A DNA stretch of 64,000 nt, taken from Streptomyces sp. HUAS CB01 (GTDB taxonomy: Bacteria; Actinomycetota; Actinomycetes; Streptomycetales; Streptomycetaceae). A program made the position numbers and the translations under genes. The stretch is taken from contig NZ_CP129137.1 of the NCBI RefSeq assembly GCF_030406905.1, positions 4,360,001 through 4,424,000 of the forward strand. Direction: 5' to 3'. The notes beneath the pieces were generated by a model. That model was not told the origin of the DNA and made no database searches. It was given only the letters and a program-made list of their open reading frames with translations. Positions 52,691 through 62,291 of the stretch are shown here, piece after piece (position 1 is the stretch's first letter; the number at the start of each line of letters is the position of its first letter).

Positions 52691-53677
52691 ATGAGCAAGA
52701 CCTCGCGCCTCGCGGGAGCGGCACTGGGCGTCATGGCCCTGGTGGGCTCGCTCGCCGCCTGCGGCGGCGACAGCCTGGAGCAGGAGAAGGGCGGTTCCGG
52801 CACCTCGGACGGTACCGCGAGCGGCGGAGGCAAGGGCGCCCTCGTCGTGGGGGCGGCCGCCTTCACGGAGTCCAAGGTGCTCGCCGAGCTCTACGCCCAG
52901 GTGCTGCGCGACGCCGGATACGACGCCTCCGTCACCACGGTCAAGAACCGCGAGCTGTACGAACCGTCCCTGGAGAAGGGCGAGATCGACGTCGTGCCGG
53001 AATACGCGGCCACGATCGCCGAATTCCTCAACGCCAAGGCGAACGGCCCGAAGGCGCCCGAGGAGAAGCCCGTCGCCTCGAGCGATGTCGCCGCGACGGT
53101 GGCCGCCCTGGAGAAGCTCGCGGCGCCTCGCGGGCTGAAGGTGCTGCCCGCCGGAGAGGCGGTCGACCAGAACGCGTTCGCGGTGAGCAAGGAATTCGCC
53201 GAGAAGAACAAGCTCAAGTCCCTTTCCGATCTCGGCAGGTCGAAGATCAAGGTAAAGATCGCGGCCGGGGACGAGTGCGAGGTGCGCCCGTTCTGCGCGC
53301 CGGGTCTGAAGAAGGCGTACGGCATCGACGTGGCGGGGGTGGACCCGAAGGGAGTCGGCACCCCGCAGGCCAAGCAGGCGGTCAAGGACGGTGAGGACCA
53401 GCTCGTCCTCACCACCACGACCGACGCCACGCTGGAGAGCTTCGGGCTGGTGCTGCTCGAGGACGACAAGAAGCTCCAGAACGCCGACAACGTGCTGCCC
53501 GTGGTCAACGCCAAGGACGCCGGATCGCAGGAGATAGCCGACGCGCTCGGCAAGCTCACCGGGGCGCTGACGACCGAGGACCTGGTCGAGCTGAACCGGA
53601 AGGTGGACGCCGAGCGGGCCAAGCCGCAGGACGTGGCGAAGGAGTATCTGGCGTCCAAGGGCCTGGTCGGGAACTAG
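52691..53677 (+). CDS. OpuC-type glycine betaine/choline-binding lipoprotein
   Basis: 328 residues. A signal peptide ends in lipobox LAAC, with lipidated Cys24. The OpuAC domain follows (VVGAAAFTESKVLAELYAQVLRDAGYD, then EIDVVPEYAATIAEFL and a C-terminal LTTEDLVELNRKVDAE). Residues of the aromatic cage for quaternary amines are not certain by eye. ATG 52691 gives a standard signal; ATG 52679 would add four residues. Stop codon TAG (53675-53677) lies inside the MITE-like block. Confidence 0.9.
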   Translation: MSKTSRLAGAALGVMALVGSLAACGGDSLEQEKGGSGTSDGTASGGGKGALVVGAAAFTESKVLAELYAQVLRDAGYDASVTTVKNRELYEPSLEKGEIDVVPEYAATIAEFLNAKANGPKAPEEKPVASSDVAATVAALEKLAAPRGLKVLPAGEAVDQNAFAVSKEFAEKNKLKSLSDLGRSKIKVKIAAGDECEVRPFCAPGLKKAYGIDVAGVDPKGVGTPQAKQAVKDGEDQLVLTTTTDATLESFGLVLLEDDKKLQNADNVLPVVNAKDAGSQEIADALGKLTGALTTEDLVELNRKVDAERAKPQDVAKEYLASKGLVGN

Positions 53678-53852
53678 GGCGTGTTGCGGTAGTAGCCCCG
53701 TCCGCCCGCAGGGCGGGGTCTGCGGCGTCCGGTGCGTGCGATCGCACGGCGGAGGATCGTCCTCGTACTGGACGTACGCGGATGACTCCGACGACGCAGC
53801 GAGCGTGCGTGCCGGGCTTCGCGGGCCAGGAGGGACTTTCGCAGCAAGCCCT
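53676..53852. repeat. MITE-like or interspersed repeat after the OpuC operon
   Basis: A 177-nt block with imperfect terminal inverted repeats: AGGGCGTGTTGC at the left (53676-53687) matches the complement of GCAGCAAGCCCT at the right (53841-53852) in 10 of 12 positions, and matching continues inward weakly. Inside are a GTGCGATCGCAC palindrome and GGACGTACG-type words. The gap 53678-54006 holds no gene. The sequence looks like a family I associate with Streptomyces intergenic repeats, from memory only. Confidence 0.5.
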
Positions 53853-54006
53853 GGCCACCGCCGAGCGGGAACAGGCCCGGAGCGAGCCGGAACAGGGTGG
53901 GGAAAAGGACGGACGGCCCGGCACATCGAAAGCGATGTGTTCCTGATGCGAAGAGATTGCCGGGCCGACCCCCCAATCGTCACCTACGCACGGTAAATTT
54001 CAGGCC

Positions 54007-55083
54007 ATGCCACGTGGACGCCACCGCCATTCCCCACCTCTGCACAGGCTTCTTCCGCCCTCGGCGGTCGCCGGAGCTTCGGTCCTTTGTGCTTTGGGCG
54101 CCTGGCTGCTCTCCGATCCGGTCCTGCTCCGTGTCCTGGTCGCCGCGGCCGCCGCCGCTGCGGTCACCGGCGCCGTTCTCATGCGCAGTTGGGACCGGTA
54201 CGCGGGCCGCCGCGTCGCCGAACTCACCCGTCTCCGCGCCAGCGACGCGTGGAAGACGGAGGAGCGCACGGCGGAGCTGGAAGCCGATCTCGAGGAGTCC
54301 CGCGAACTGCGGACCAAGCTCGACGCCAAGCTGCGCGCCAAGCGGGTCGAGCTGGCCGGCCTGCGCAATGAGCACGCCGCCCTGCTCCGCCGGTACGCGA
54401 ACGCGGAGACCGAGCGGGCCAGCGCGCTCGAAGGCCGCAGGCAGCTCGCGATCGAGGCCGGCTCGCCCAAGGAGCTTCCCGCGGCCGGTTCCACGCCGAC
54501 GCCGTCCGCGTATCTGCGCGCGGCCAAGGCACTGGAGGACCTGCCTCGCCGGGCCGCCGAGCAGCAGGCGAAGCGCACCGTCGAGGAAGCCCGCAGGCGT
54601 GACATCGCCGAGCGGGCCCGAGAGGCGGACGAGCCGCAGGGGAAGCACGCGGCGGCCGCCGGGGGAGCTCAGCACGCCCGCCCGTCGTCCGCCGTCCCCG
54701 CCACGCGTGTGCCGGTCGCCGCGGCGATAGTCCCCTACTCCGGGCAGCGCCGGCCCGCGCGCCCGCAGGGCGGTTTCGACTTCTTCGGCACGCAGGGGGC
54801 GAAGGCTCCCGAGGCCGGCGAACAGGCCGCGGAAGCGGCCGGGTCCACCGGCCCGGACGCGACCGCCGGAGGCGGCAGTCGCAAGAAGAAGCCGGTCGCG
54901 GCCCTCGAACCCGCCCAGCTCGCCTCGGTCCAGGAGGAGGACCTCGCGGACGTCGTGGGCGAGGAGGCGCTGGCCCACAGCAGGCGCACCGAGGAGCGCG
55001 CCGTGGGAGAGGTCATCGATCTGACCGCGCACGACGAGACGGAGCAACTGGACGTCGCGCAGCTGCGCAGCGCGATCTCCTGA
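54007..55083 (+). CDS. Membrane-anchored coiled-coil protein, function unknown
   Basis: 358 residues. Two N-terminal hydrophobic helices (about 18-36 and 40-58) are followed by a long charged coiled coil (residues 70-150, rich in Glu/Arg/Leu heptads such as EERTAELEADLEESRELRTK) and a disordered Ala/Pro/Gln region. The C-terminal 60 residues are acidic (VGEVIDLTAHDETEQLDVAQL). This layout suggests a scaffold on the inner membrane face. Homologues are conserved in Streptomyces. No enzyme motif is seen. Confidence 0.75.
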   Translation: MPRGRHRHSPPLHRLLPPSAVAGASVLCALGAWLLSDPVLLRVLVAAAAAAAVTGAVLMRSWDRYAGRRVAELTRLRASDAWKTEERTAELEADLEESRELRTKLDAKLRAKRVELAGLRNEHAALLRRYANAETERASALEGRRQLAIEAGSPKELPAAGSTPTPSAYLRAAKALEDLPRRAAEQQAKRTVEEARRRDIAERAREADEPQGKHAAAAGGAQHARPSSAVPATRVPVAAAIVPYSGQRRPARPQGGFDFFGTQGAKAPEAGEQAAEAAGSTGPDATAGGGSRKKKPVAALEPAQLASVQEEDLADVVGEEALAHSRRTEERAVGEVIDLTAHDETEQLDVAQLRSAIS

Positions 55084-55117
55084 CCCGCTCCGGGTGCCGC
55101 GCGGCTCCGGCCGCGGA

Positions 55118-55147
55118 GACGCCGGGTGGCTCCCGCCGCCCGGCGTC
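55118..55147. terminator. Terminator between convergent coiled-coil and nuoD2 genes
   Basis: A 12-bp stem with one mismatch (GACGCCGGGTGG, complement CCGCCCGGCGTC) and a 6-nt loop, followed by TTGT. It lies 34 nt from each convergent gene. Confidence 0.7.
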
Positions 55148-55182
55148 TTGTCGTGTCCGGGGAACGGATGGGCCGAGCCGGC

Positions 55183-56325
55183 CTACTTGTCGATGTCCCC
55201 GACCACGAAGAACATCGATCCCAGGATCGCCACCATGTCCGCGACGAGGGTGCCGGGCAGCAGCTCGGTGAGGGCCTGGATGTTGTTGTACGACGCCGAG
55301 CGGAGCTTGAGGCGGTACGGGGTCTTCTCGCCCTTGGACACCAGGTAGTAGCCGTTGATGCCCAGCGGGTTCTCGGTCCAGGCGTACGTGTGGCCCTCGG
55401 GGGCCTTGAGCACCTTCGGCAGCCGCTGGTTGACCGGCCCGGGCGGCAGCTCGGCGAGCCGGTCCAGGCAGGCGTCCGCCAGCTCAAGCGAGTTGTGCGT
55501 CTGCCACAGCAGGCACTCGAAACGGGCCAGGCAGTCGCCCTCGGTACGGGTGACGACCTTCAGAGTGTCCTTGAGTTCGCCGTAGGCCAGGTAGGGCTCG
55601 TCGCGGCGGAGGTCGAAGTCGACGCCGGAGGCACGGGCGATGGGACCCGAGACGCCGTACCCGTGTGCCGTCCGCTCGGTCAGCACGCCGACGCCCCGGG
55701 TGCGGCCTCGGAAGATCTCGTTGCCGAGGACGAGCCGGTCGTAGACGTCCATCCGCGAACGGACCTCGGCGATCGCGTTCCTCGCCCGGCCGGTCCACCC
55801 CGCGGGCAGGTCCTCCTTGAGGCCGCCCACGCGGTTGAACATGTAGTGCATCCGGCCGCCGGAGATCTCCTCCATCACGTGCTGGAGGTCCTCCCGCTCG
55901 CGGAAGGCGTGGAAGATCGGGGTGATTCCGCCGAGTTCGAGGGGATACGACCCCAGGAACATGAGGTGGTTGAGCACCCGGTTCAGCTCCGCGAGGAGCG
56001 TGCGCAGCCACACGGCGCGCTCCGGGACCTCCATGCCGAGCATGCGCTCGACGGCCATCACGACGCCCAGCTCGTTCGAGAACGCGGACAGCCAGTCGTG
56101 GCGGTTGGCCAGCATCACGATCTGACGGTAGTCACGCGCCTCGAAGAGCTTCTCCGCGCCGCGGTGCATGTAACCGATCACCGGCTCGGCCTGCTCGATG
56201 CGCTCGCCGTCCAGGACGATACGGAGGCGCAGCACGCCGTGCGTGGAGGGGTGCTGCGGCCCGATGTTCAGCACCATGTCGGTGCTCTCCGCCGCGCCGC
56301 CGATGCCGATCGTCGTCTCCGTCAT
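55183..56325 (-). CDS. nuoD2: NADH-quinone oxidoreductase subunit D-like protein (stand-alone NuoD2)
   Basis: 380 residues, shorter than operon NuoD (about 440 in Streptomyces). It keeps the signature [35 protein letters not shown] and the C-terminal VVGDIDK. NuoD is the quinone-cavity subunit of complex I, in the peripheral arm. This gene stands apart from any nuo operon. A TACTGT hexamer ends 5 nt before the ATG, suggesting leaderless expression. A MidA-type methyltransferase gene lies upstream on the same strand. Confidence 0.9.
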   Translation of the reverse strand: MTETTIGIGGAAESTDMVLNIGPQHPSTHGVLRLRIVLDGERIEQAEPVIGYMHRGAEKLFEARDYRQIVMLANRHDWLSAFSNELGVVMAVERMLGMEVPERAVWLRTLLAELNRVLNHLMFLGSYPLELGGITPIFHAFREREDLQHVMEEISGGRMHYMFNRVGGLKEDLPAGWTGRARNAIAEVRSRMDVYDRLVLGNEIFRGRTRGVGVLTERTAHGYGVSGPIARASGVDFDLRRDEPYLAYGELKDTLKVVTRTEGDCLARFECLLWQTHNSLELADACLDRLAELPPGPVNQRLPKVLKAPEGHTYAWTENPLGINGYYLVSKGEKTPYRLKLRSASYNNIQALTELLPGTLVADMVAILGSMFFVVGDIDK

Positions 56326-56586
56326 GGGCGACAGTATCCCTCGCGTGGGCGCGCCACCGTAGTCCTGCCCGGGGGCCGGACGGGCAGGGGCCCGGATGGG
56401 GCGGGGACCGGCAGGGGTCCCGCGAGGGACCCGGACGGGGTCTGCGCCCGGGCCCGGAAGCCGGCCCTGTCCGGGCCGCGGCCCGGGACCGAGCAGAGGG
56501 CCGGATCGTGCCTCCGTCCGGGCCTTGCACCGTGCCGCCCCGGGGTCCGGAGGCCGTCCCGTCGGGGGCGCCGCCCGCGCCCTGCC

Positions 56587-56879
56587 CAAGGGCCGGAGCC
56601 GCCGGTGCCGGGGCGTGATCCGTCCGGGTCCTCGAACCCGGTCCCGTGCGGGACCGGACCCGATCGGTCCAAGGGGCGGAGCTGCTTGGCCGGCGGCCGG
56701 GGGTGGCTCCGGCCGGGTCTTGAACCCGGTCCGGTCCGAGTCGCTGACGCGGTCCCGTGCGGGGCCGGACCCGATCAGTCCAAGGCGCCGGAGCCGCCGG
56801 TGCCCGGGGTGGTTCCGACCGGGCCCGGAAGCCCGCCCCGTGCGGGTCCCCGAACGCGGTCCTGTGCGGGGCCCGTCCA
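56587..56879. repeat. Three degenerate tandem repeats (83-111 nt)
   Basis: Each unit begins CAAGG(G/C)-CCGGAGC and ends with GTGCGGG(A/G)CCGGACCCGATC(A/G)GTC or a decayed form; units start near 56587, 56669 and 56780. They lie in the 911-nt gap 56326-57236 between the methyltransferase and nuoD2. Long open frames on both strands across this gap have Arg/Pro/Gly-rich products without family resemblance. Confidence 0.7.
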
Positions 56880-56980
56880 GTGGCCCGGAGCCCGTTCCGT
56901 CCGCGTTCCGGCCTGGCCTCGTCCGGGTTCCCCGACGTTCCGAGGGCTCCGGTCCAGTTCCGCCCGATGCATGCGGACAC

Positions 56981-57077
56981 CGGTCCTCCGCCGCTCGTGG
57001 TGGCGGTGTTCCGAGGGCCTCCCGTTCCGCCCGGTGTCCGTCCGTGTCGGTCCTCCGCCGCTCGTGGTCGGCGGTGT
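56981..57077. repeat. Direct repeat of 29-30 nt in the same gap
   Basis: CGGTCCTCCGCCGCTCGTGG followed by a TGGCGGTGT-like end occurs at 56981-57009 and 57048-57077, period 67. The second copy carries one extra base. Nothing coding is visible around it. Confidence 0.8.
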
Positions 57078-57236
57078 CGTGACGTGCCGGAACGCCCGCG
57101 CCCCGGCGGCACGCGCCCTGCGCGTACGTCGGGGCCCCTCGGGCTCCGGGCCCCCGGTCCCGAGGCCCGTGTCCGCGCGGGGCGGCGCCCCAGGAGCGTC
57201 GCGCCGTCGCAGACGCCTCAGCGGGCCGGGGCCGGT

Positions 57237-58232
57237 TCAGCGGGACGGGACCGGCTGGAGGAGCCAGGTGAAGTCGCCGAGGCCGCCGGGTGCGGTCAGT
57301 TCGGCGGCCTCGCCCGCGGCGGCCAGCGCCCGGACGTAGGCCGCGGGGTCGGACGAGGCCAGGGCGAGCGGCGGCCGGGCGCCGGAGACGCCGAGACGGC
57401 GCAGTGCCTCGCGCTGGCTCACCAGCTCGGCGCCCGGGCCGGCGCAGGCGTCGAGGGCCACGTGCGCCGTGATGTCACAGCCGCCGTCCGGGACGGGACG
57501 GACCTCGCGCCCTCCGCTGAACCCGGTCAGCGTCCCGAAGGGCGGACGATCGCCGGCGCGGTGGGCATAGTCCACGGCGACCGCGAGCCCGGCGTCCAGG
57601 CCCGCCACGGCCGCCGCCCAGGCCTCGTCGCGGGGCCGTCCGATCTCGGCCCGCGCGCCCGGGCCGGCGGGCGGCCACCAGCGGTCCAGCCAGGCGGCGT
57701 CCGCCCCGTCCACCGGATCCCCGAGGCGTTCCTCACCATCCGCCCTGACCAGCACGTAACGGGGCACACCCGCGTCGTCGACCTCGGCGACGTCCACCGG
57801 CACGTTGTCCAGCCACTCGTTCGCGAACAGCAGTCCGGATACCCCGGCCGGCGGCTGCTCGCCCCATTCGATCCGCGGGTCGGTCCCCGTGGGCCGGGCG
57901 GCCCGCTCTACGGCGTACGCGCGCACCGGAAAGCCCTCCGGCAGTGCCGCCAGGACTCCGGTCAGCAGTTCCCCGCGGCCCGCGCCGACATCGACGAGGG
58001 CGACCTCCGAGACCGGGGCCGGCAGGCCCTCCGCCGTCTCCCGCAGCAGCCGGGCCACCGCGGCGGCGTACAGCGGCGACGCGTGGACGGACGTACGGAA
58101 GTGCCCCGCCGGACCCTCCGGCCTGCGGTAGAAGCCCCGCGGCCCGTACAGCGCGCGCTCCGTGGCCTCCCGCCAGCGGAGCCATTCCGCGCCGCCGGTG
58201 GGCACCGCCTCGTTCGTCGCCTCGTACGTCAC
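57237..58232 (-). CDS. SAM-dependent methyltransferase of the MidA/NDUFAF7 family
   Basis: 331 residues. The SAM-binding core [14 protein letters not shown] (motif I), the ERAARPTG turn and [13 protein letters not shown] (family motif FANEFFDALPV) are those of PF02636 proteins. Mitochondrial NDUFAF7 of this family dimethylates an arginine of the complex I subunit homologous to NuoD. GTG 58232 has GGTGGAG upstream and begins [10 protein letters not shown]. It lies 911 nt upstream of nuoD2 on the same strand, so NuoD2 is a likely substrate (inference). Confidence 0.85.
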   Translation of the reverse strand: MTYEATNEAVPTGGAEWLRWREATERALYGPRGFYRRPEGPAGHFRTSVHASPLYAAAVARLLRETAEGLPAPVSEVALVDVGAGRGELLTGVLAALPEGFPVRAYAVERAARPTGTDPRIEWGEQPPAGVSGLLFANEWLDNVPVDVAEVDDAGVPRYVLVRADGEERLGDPVDGADAAWLDRWWPPAGPGARAEIGRPRDEAWAAAVAGLDAGLAVAVDYAHRAGDRPPFGTLTGFSGGREVRPVPDGGCDITAHVALDACAGPGAELVSQREALRRLGVSGARPPLALASSDPAAYVRALAAAGEAAELTAPGGLGDFTWLLQPVPSR

Positions 58233-58328
58233 GCGCCCAAGTCTCCACCTTGGGGAGTACGCGCCGGCGGACCGGATCGCCCCTCCGGTTGACCCGGGCA
58301 CCTTTCGTCCTTGCCTACGCTGGGTTAC

Positions 58329-59528
58329 GTGCAGCGCCTCTATGACTTTCTCCGCAGGCACCCGACGGGCGTCGACAGCTTCTGGGCTGTGATGCTCTTC
58401 GGGTTCTCCATGCTGTGGGTCGTCCAGGAGCACGTCGGGGTCGAGCCGCGCATCGCGCCCGCCGTCGTCGTACTCCTCCTCTGCCTGGCCGTCGCGCTGC
58501 GCCGCCGCATGCCGGAGAAGATGCTGCTGCTGGTCGCCGGGATCGGCGTCGCCCAGCTGGCGCTGGATGTCGGGCCCAACCCGGCGGACTTCGCGATGCT
58601 CGTCGTCATCTACACCGTCGCCGCGCACGACGGCCCGCGCTGGGCCTCCCACCTCGCCCTCGCCGGCGGTCTGTGCGCCGCGACGCTCGCCCAGATCCGC
58701 TGGCCCGAGCCGAGCATGAGCGCGGGCACGAAGATCTTCTTCACGGTGGTCATGACCGTCCCCTTCGCCCTCGCCTGGGTGCTCGGGGACTCCCTGCGCA
58801 CCCGCCGCGCCTACTTCGCCCAGCTCGAGGAGCGTGCCGCCCGGCTGGAGAAGGAACGCGAGGCGCAGTCCAAGGTGGCGGTCGCCGCGGAGCGCGCCCG
58901 GATCGCGCGCGAACTCCACGACGTCGTCGCGCACAACGTCTCGGTGATGGTCGTGCAGGCCGACGGCGCCGCCTATGTGCTGGACGCCGCACCCGACCAG
59001 GCCCGGCAGGCCCTGGAGACGATCTCCTCCACCGGCCGGCAGGCGCTCGCCGAGATGCGCCGGCTGCTGGGCGTCCTGCGCACCGGTGACGCCCCGGAGA
59101 GCGGCGAGTACGTGCCGCAGCCGGACGTCGAGCAGATCAAGGAACTCGTGGAACAGGTCCGCGGCTCCGGTCTGACCGTCGACTTCCGGATCGAGGGCAC
59201 CCCCCGCCCGCTGCCGAGCGGAGTCGAGCTCACCGCCTACCGGATCGTCCAGGAAGCCCTGACCAACACCCGCAAGCACGGCGGCCCGGACGCCGGTGCG
59301 AGCGTCCGGCTGGTCTACTTCGACGACGGCCTCGGCCTCCTCGTCGAGGACGACGGCCGCGGCGCGGCCCACGAGCTGTACGAGGACGGCGGCGCGGACG
59401 GCAGGGGCCACGGCCTCATCGGCATGCGGGAGCGTGTCGGCATGGTCGGCGGCACGCTCGACGCCGGTCCGCGGCCGGGCGGCGGATTCCGGATCAGCGC
59501 GCTGCTGCCCCTCAAGTCCGCCCACTAG
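58329..59528 (+). CDS. Membrane sensor histidine kinase (NarL/DesK group)
   Basis: 399 residues. Four to five N-terminal membrane helices, then a coiled coil ([26 protein letters not shown]) and a HisKA_3 domain with phosphorylated H197 in [18 protein letters not shown]. The ATPase domain has N-box [11 protein letters not shown] and G-boxes VEDDGRG and [12 protein letters not shown] 58329 follows a TACGCT hexamer by 8 nt (leaderless) and gives the expected hydrophobic start. It is followed by its response regulator. Confidence 0.92.
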   Translation: MQRLYDFLRRHPTGVDSFWAVMLFGFSMLWVVQEHVGVEPRIAPAVVVLLLCLAVALRRRMPEKMLLLVAGIGVAQLALDVGPNPADFAMLVVIYTVAAHDGPRWASHLALAGGLCAATLAQIRWPEPSMSAGTKIFFTVVMTVPFALAWVLGDSLRTRRAYFAQLEERAARLEKEREAQSKVAVAAERARIARELHDVVAHNVSVMVVQADGAAYVLDAAPDQARQALETISSTGRQALAEMRRLLGVLRTGDAPESGEYVPQPDVEQIKELVEQVRGSGLTVDFRIEGTPRPLPSGVELTAYRIVQEALTNTRKHGGPDAGASVRLVYFDDGLGLLVEDDGRGAAHELYEDGGADGRGHGLIGMRERVGMVGGTLDAGPRPGGGFRISALLPLKSAH

Positions 59529-59603
59529 CCTGCCCTCACCGGCCCTGTTCCGCCCGCTCCCGCGCCCCGACCGCCCCCGGCCAACAAGACAAGGACCCCG
59601 CCC

Positions 59604-60281
59604 ATGACCATCCGCGTGATGCTCGTCGACGACCAGGTGCTGCTGCGCACCGGCTTCCGGATGGTGCTCGCCGCCCAGCCCGACATGGAGGTCGTCGCCG
59701 AGGCCGGCGACGGGGCCGAGGCCATCGAGATCCTCCGCTCCACGGCGGTCGACGTGGTGCTGATGGACGTCCGTATGCCCCGGCTGGACGGGGTGGAGGC
59801 GACCGGCCGGATCTGCGCCCGGCCCGACGCGCCGAAGGTGCTGATCCTCACCACCTTCGACCTCGACGAGTACGCCTTCTCGGGACTCAAGGCCGGTGCC
59901 AGCGGCTTCATGCTGAAGGACGTGCCGCCGGCCGAACTGCTCGGCGCCATCCGTTCCGTGCACAGCGGTGACGCGGTGGTCGCCCCGTCCACCACGCGCC
60001 GGCTGCTCGACCGCTTCTCGCCGATGCTGCCCTCCCACGGGAAGGAGCCGCAGCAGAAGGAGCTGGAGCGGCTCACCGACCGCGAGCGCGAGGTCATGAT
60101 GCTCGTCGCACAGGGCCTGTCGAACGGCGAGATCGCCGCCCGGCTGGTGCTGTCCGAGGCCACGGTGAAGACCCACGTCGGCCGCATCCTCACCAAGCTC
60201 GGGCTGCGCGACCGGGTGCAGGTCGTGGTGCTCGCCTACGAGAGCGGCCTGGTCCGCGCGGGTGGCGGGACCGCCTCCTGA
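59604..60281 (+). CDS. NarL/FixJ-type response regulator
   Basis: 225 residues. Receiver: DD at 9-10, phosphoacceptor D55 in VVLMDVRMP, Thr in LTTFD and Lys in MLKDVPP. A LuxR-type HTH ([22 protein letters not shown], then [15 protein letters not shown]) ends the protein. It pairs with the preceding kinase (75-nt gap). Target genes are not evident. Confidence 0.93.
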   Translation: MTIRVMLVDDQVLLRTGFRMVLAAQPDMEVVAEAGDGAEAIEILRSTAVDVVLMDVRMPRLDGVEATGRICARPDAPKVLILTTFDLDEYAFSGLKAGASGFMLKDVPPAELLGAIRSVHSGDAVVAPSTTRRLLDRFSPMLPSHGKEPQQKELERLTDREREVMMLVAQGLSNGEIAARLVLSEATVKTHVGRILTKLGLRDRVQVVVLAYESGLVRAGGGTAS

Positions 60282-60337
60282 CCGATGTGCTGCCCGGGAT
60301 CGACGGCCCGCTCGAACGGCGGCAGGACGCAGCCGGC

Positions 60338-60382
60338 GTACGCGGCAGGACCCGGACGGTGTACGCGGCAGGACCCGGACGG
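60338..60382. repeat. 22-nt perfect direct repeat
   Basis: GTACGCGGCAGGACCCGGAC plus GG occurs at 60338-60359 and 60361-60382 with one base between copies, in the 238-nt gap between the response regulator and the DUF5937 gene. The repeat has no coding value. No terminator with a clear stem is seen there. Confidence 0.85.
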
Positions 60383-60519
60383 CGTCGGAGCCGGCCGCGG
60401 CGGTCGCCGGGCGGCGCGGTCCTCGGGCCCGGGGAGGCCGGCGACGGGCCGCACCGGATGACGCCGCCGTCGCAGCGGCACGACCTCCCCGGCGCCGGTA
60501 CTCAGCGCTGCACGGGTAC

Positions 60520-61629
60520 TCAGCGCAGCACGGTCTCCAGGAAGTCGCTCCCGAGCCGCGCCACCACAGCGACGTCCAGCTGGTGCAGGACGTACCGGCC
60601 GCGCCGGCGCGTCGTGACCAGTCCGGCGCGCTTCAGCACCGCCAGGTGCCGGGACACCTCCGGCGCGGTGATGCCGTGGGTCTCGGCCAGCTCGCCGGTC
60701 GTGTACGGGGCCCGGCCCAGGTTCCGGCACAGCCGCATCCGCAGGGGGTGGGCCAGCGCGTCCATCCTGCGCTTGAGGATCTCGACGGAGGCGGGGCCGG
60801 GCAGGTCGGGCGCTCCCACCGGGTAGGCGATGACGGGCCGCCAGCCCGTGGCGTGCAGCACCATCAGATGCGGCCAGCCGAAGTGGGACGGTACGAACGT
60901 CAGCCCCGGCCCGACGGCGGGGTCGACCGCGGTGGTCCCTCCCTCGCTGAGCTTGTCCACCGCGATCAGTCCCCGCTCCTCGTCGAAGGACAGCGCGGGC
61001 GAGACGTCGCGCAGCGCGTCGCCGAGGGTCTTGCGGCGCAGCAGCTCCGTCTTGTGCCGGGCGTCGGCGGCGAGCCCGGGGCCGACCCGGCGCCAGGTGT
61101 CCGCGAAGAACGCGTGGTCGCAGTCCTCGAACAGGCGCCGCAGCCATGCCCGTACGGCCCCGGGGTCGTCGAGGATGCGGCGGGCGAAGCCCAGCTGCTT
61201 GGGCCCGCGGGACGCGGCGAGGTCGAGGGCACGGTCGGGTTCGATCATGACGCCGGTGGCGTACGAGCGGGAGCAGGTGAACTCCATCGCGGCCGTCAGG
61301 AACCGCTCCTCGTCGAGCCGGTCCAGCAGGTCCAGCTCCTCGGCGAGCGTGGCGCCGGTCCGGCCGTCGCCGCCGCGGATCCCTGAGAACGGCATGAACA
61401 CGTCGGAGAAGGTCGACGTCCAGAGGAAGTCGGCCTCGTGCAGGCGGTCGGCAAGGTCCGGCTTCAGGCTCGCGGCGGTCGCCGTCGCCCAGCCGTGCAG
61501 CCCCGGGTGGTGCCCGGGCTCGGCCAGTGCGTGCAGAGCCACGCCGAGTTCGGTGAGCGGCGACGGCTCGAAGACGATGCGCTCGGGCGGCAGGCCCGCG
61601 ATGTCGATGGTGACGGTCACGGCCCCCAT
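60520..61629 (-). CDS. DUF5937/ArsR-type winged-helix regulator
   Basis: 369 residues. The N-terminal 270 residues match the DUF5937 ligand-like domain ([28 protein letters not shown]). The last 90 form an ArsR-type winged helix ([50 protein letters not shown]). No metal-binding cysteines are visible, so the signal is unlikely to be arsenic. ATG 61629 or GTG 61620 could start it. It is divergent from the small protein at 61723. Confidence 0.82.
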   Translation of the reverse strand: MGAVTVTIDIAGLPPERIVFEPSPLTELGVALHALAEPGHHPGLHGWATATAASLKPDLADRLHEADFLWTSTFSDVFMPFSGIRGGDGRTGATLAEELDLLDRLDEERFLTAAMEFTCSRSYATGVMIEPDRALDLAASRGPKQLGFARRILDDPGAVRAWLRRLFEDCDHAFFADTWRRVGPGLAADARHKTELLRRKTLGDALRDVSPALSFDEERGLIAVDKLSEGGTTAVDPAVGPGLTFVPSHFGWPHLMVLHATGWRPVIAYPVGAPDLPGPASVEILKRRMDALAHPLRMRLCRNLGRAPYTTGELAETHGITAPEVSRHLAVLKRAGLVTTRRRGRYVLHQLDVAVVARLGSDFLETVLR

Positions 61630-61722
61630 GGTGCGTGGTGGAGGGCGGTGCGCGTCGCGTCGGTTGACGGTCCTCGTCAATCCACGCGCCGGGGGACGCC
61701 GGCCGGCCCCGACCTGGAACGC

Positions 61723-62169
61723 ATGGACACCATCCAGCAGCACATGCTCGACAGCGCCCGCGCGGCCCGGCGCGGTGAGGCGCCGCCGCCTCTTCCCGGC
61801 TGCTGTGACCTGGCCGTTCTCCGCAGCCGGCCGGCTGCGGTGAGGCGCGGCCCGCGCGCCGCGGAGATCCGGGCGGGAGGAGCGACGCCGACGAGGGAAT
61901 GGCCCGAGGGGGAGCGGCCCGAGGGAGAGCGGCCCGTGCGGGACCGGCCGGGTCGGGCCCTGTCGGTCCGGGCCCTGTCGGTCCGGGCCCTGTCGGTCCG
62001 GGACAGGCCGGCCGGGGACGTGTCGGACCTGGACGTGTCGGACCGGCACCGGCCGGTCGGCGGCGGACCGGCGCGGGACCACCGGAGTCGCCGCCCCGCC
62101 GGCCCCGCACCCTCCCGTCTGCGAAGCGCGCTGTCCCGCCTCGGCCGCAGGGAACGTCCGCCGCGGTGA
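61723..62169 (+). CDS. Small repeat-bearing protein of unknown function
   Basis: 148 residues. The first 30 (MDTIQQHMLDSARAARRGEA, then PPPLPG) resemble a short amphipathic conserved opening that I recall from small Streptomyces proteins. The rest is Arg/Pro-rich, with a WPEGERPEGERP duplication and three tandem RALSV units encoded by a perfect 15-nt repeat. The N-terminal part looks genuine; the C-terminal extension may be non-functional or a repeat expansion. Confidence 0.5.
   Translation: MDTIQQHMLDSARAARRGEAPPPLPGCCDLAVLRSRPAAVRRGPRAAEIRAGGATPTREWPEGERPEGERPVRDRPGRALSVRALSVRALSVRDRPAGDVSDLDVSDRHRPVGGGPARDHRSRRPAGPAPSRLRSALSRLGRRERPPR
61955..61999. repeat. Three tandem 15-nt repeats in the small protein gene
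   Basis: GGGCCCTGTCGGTCC occurs three times in a row (61955-61969, 61970-61984, 61985-61999). The length is a multiple of three, so copy number change would keep the frame and add or remove five residues. Confidence 0.9.
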
Positions 62170-62291
62170 CGCCCCCGGGAAGGGGCACGAGACGAGCCGT
62201 CCTCGCCCCGGGCGGAGATCTGCCCGCCGGTGACGCCCTCGCTCACGGACGGGTGCGTCACGCCCCGGGGGAGGGACGCCTCCCCCGCCCG

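Noticed and set aside
55126..57339. Very long open frame on the plus strand (over 700 codons) covering nuoD2 and the repeat gap
   Set aside because: It is antisense to nuoD2, whose motifs and codon bias are clear. The predicted product is Val/Gln/Arg/Gly-rich without family features.
57237..60176. A single 979-codon reverse frame joining the methyltransferase to sequence beyond 58232
   Set aside because: Beyond 58232 the frame is antisense to a clear histidine kinase and response regulator; the methyltransferase has its own GTG and ribosome site.
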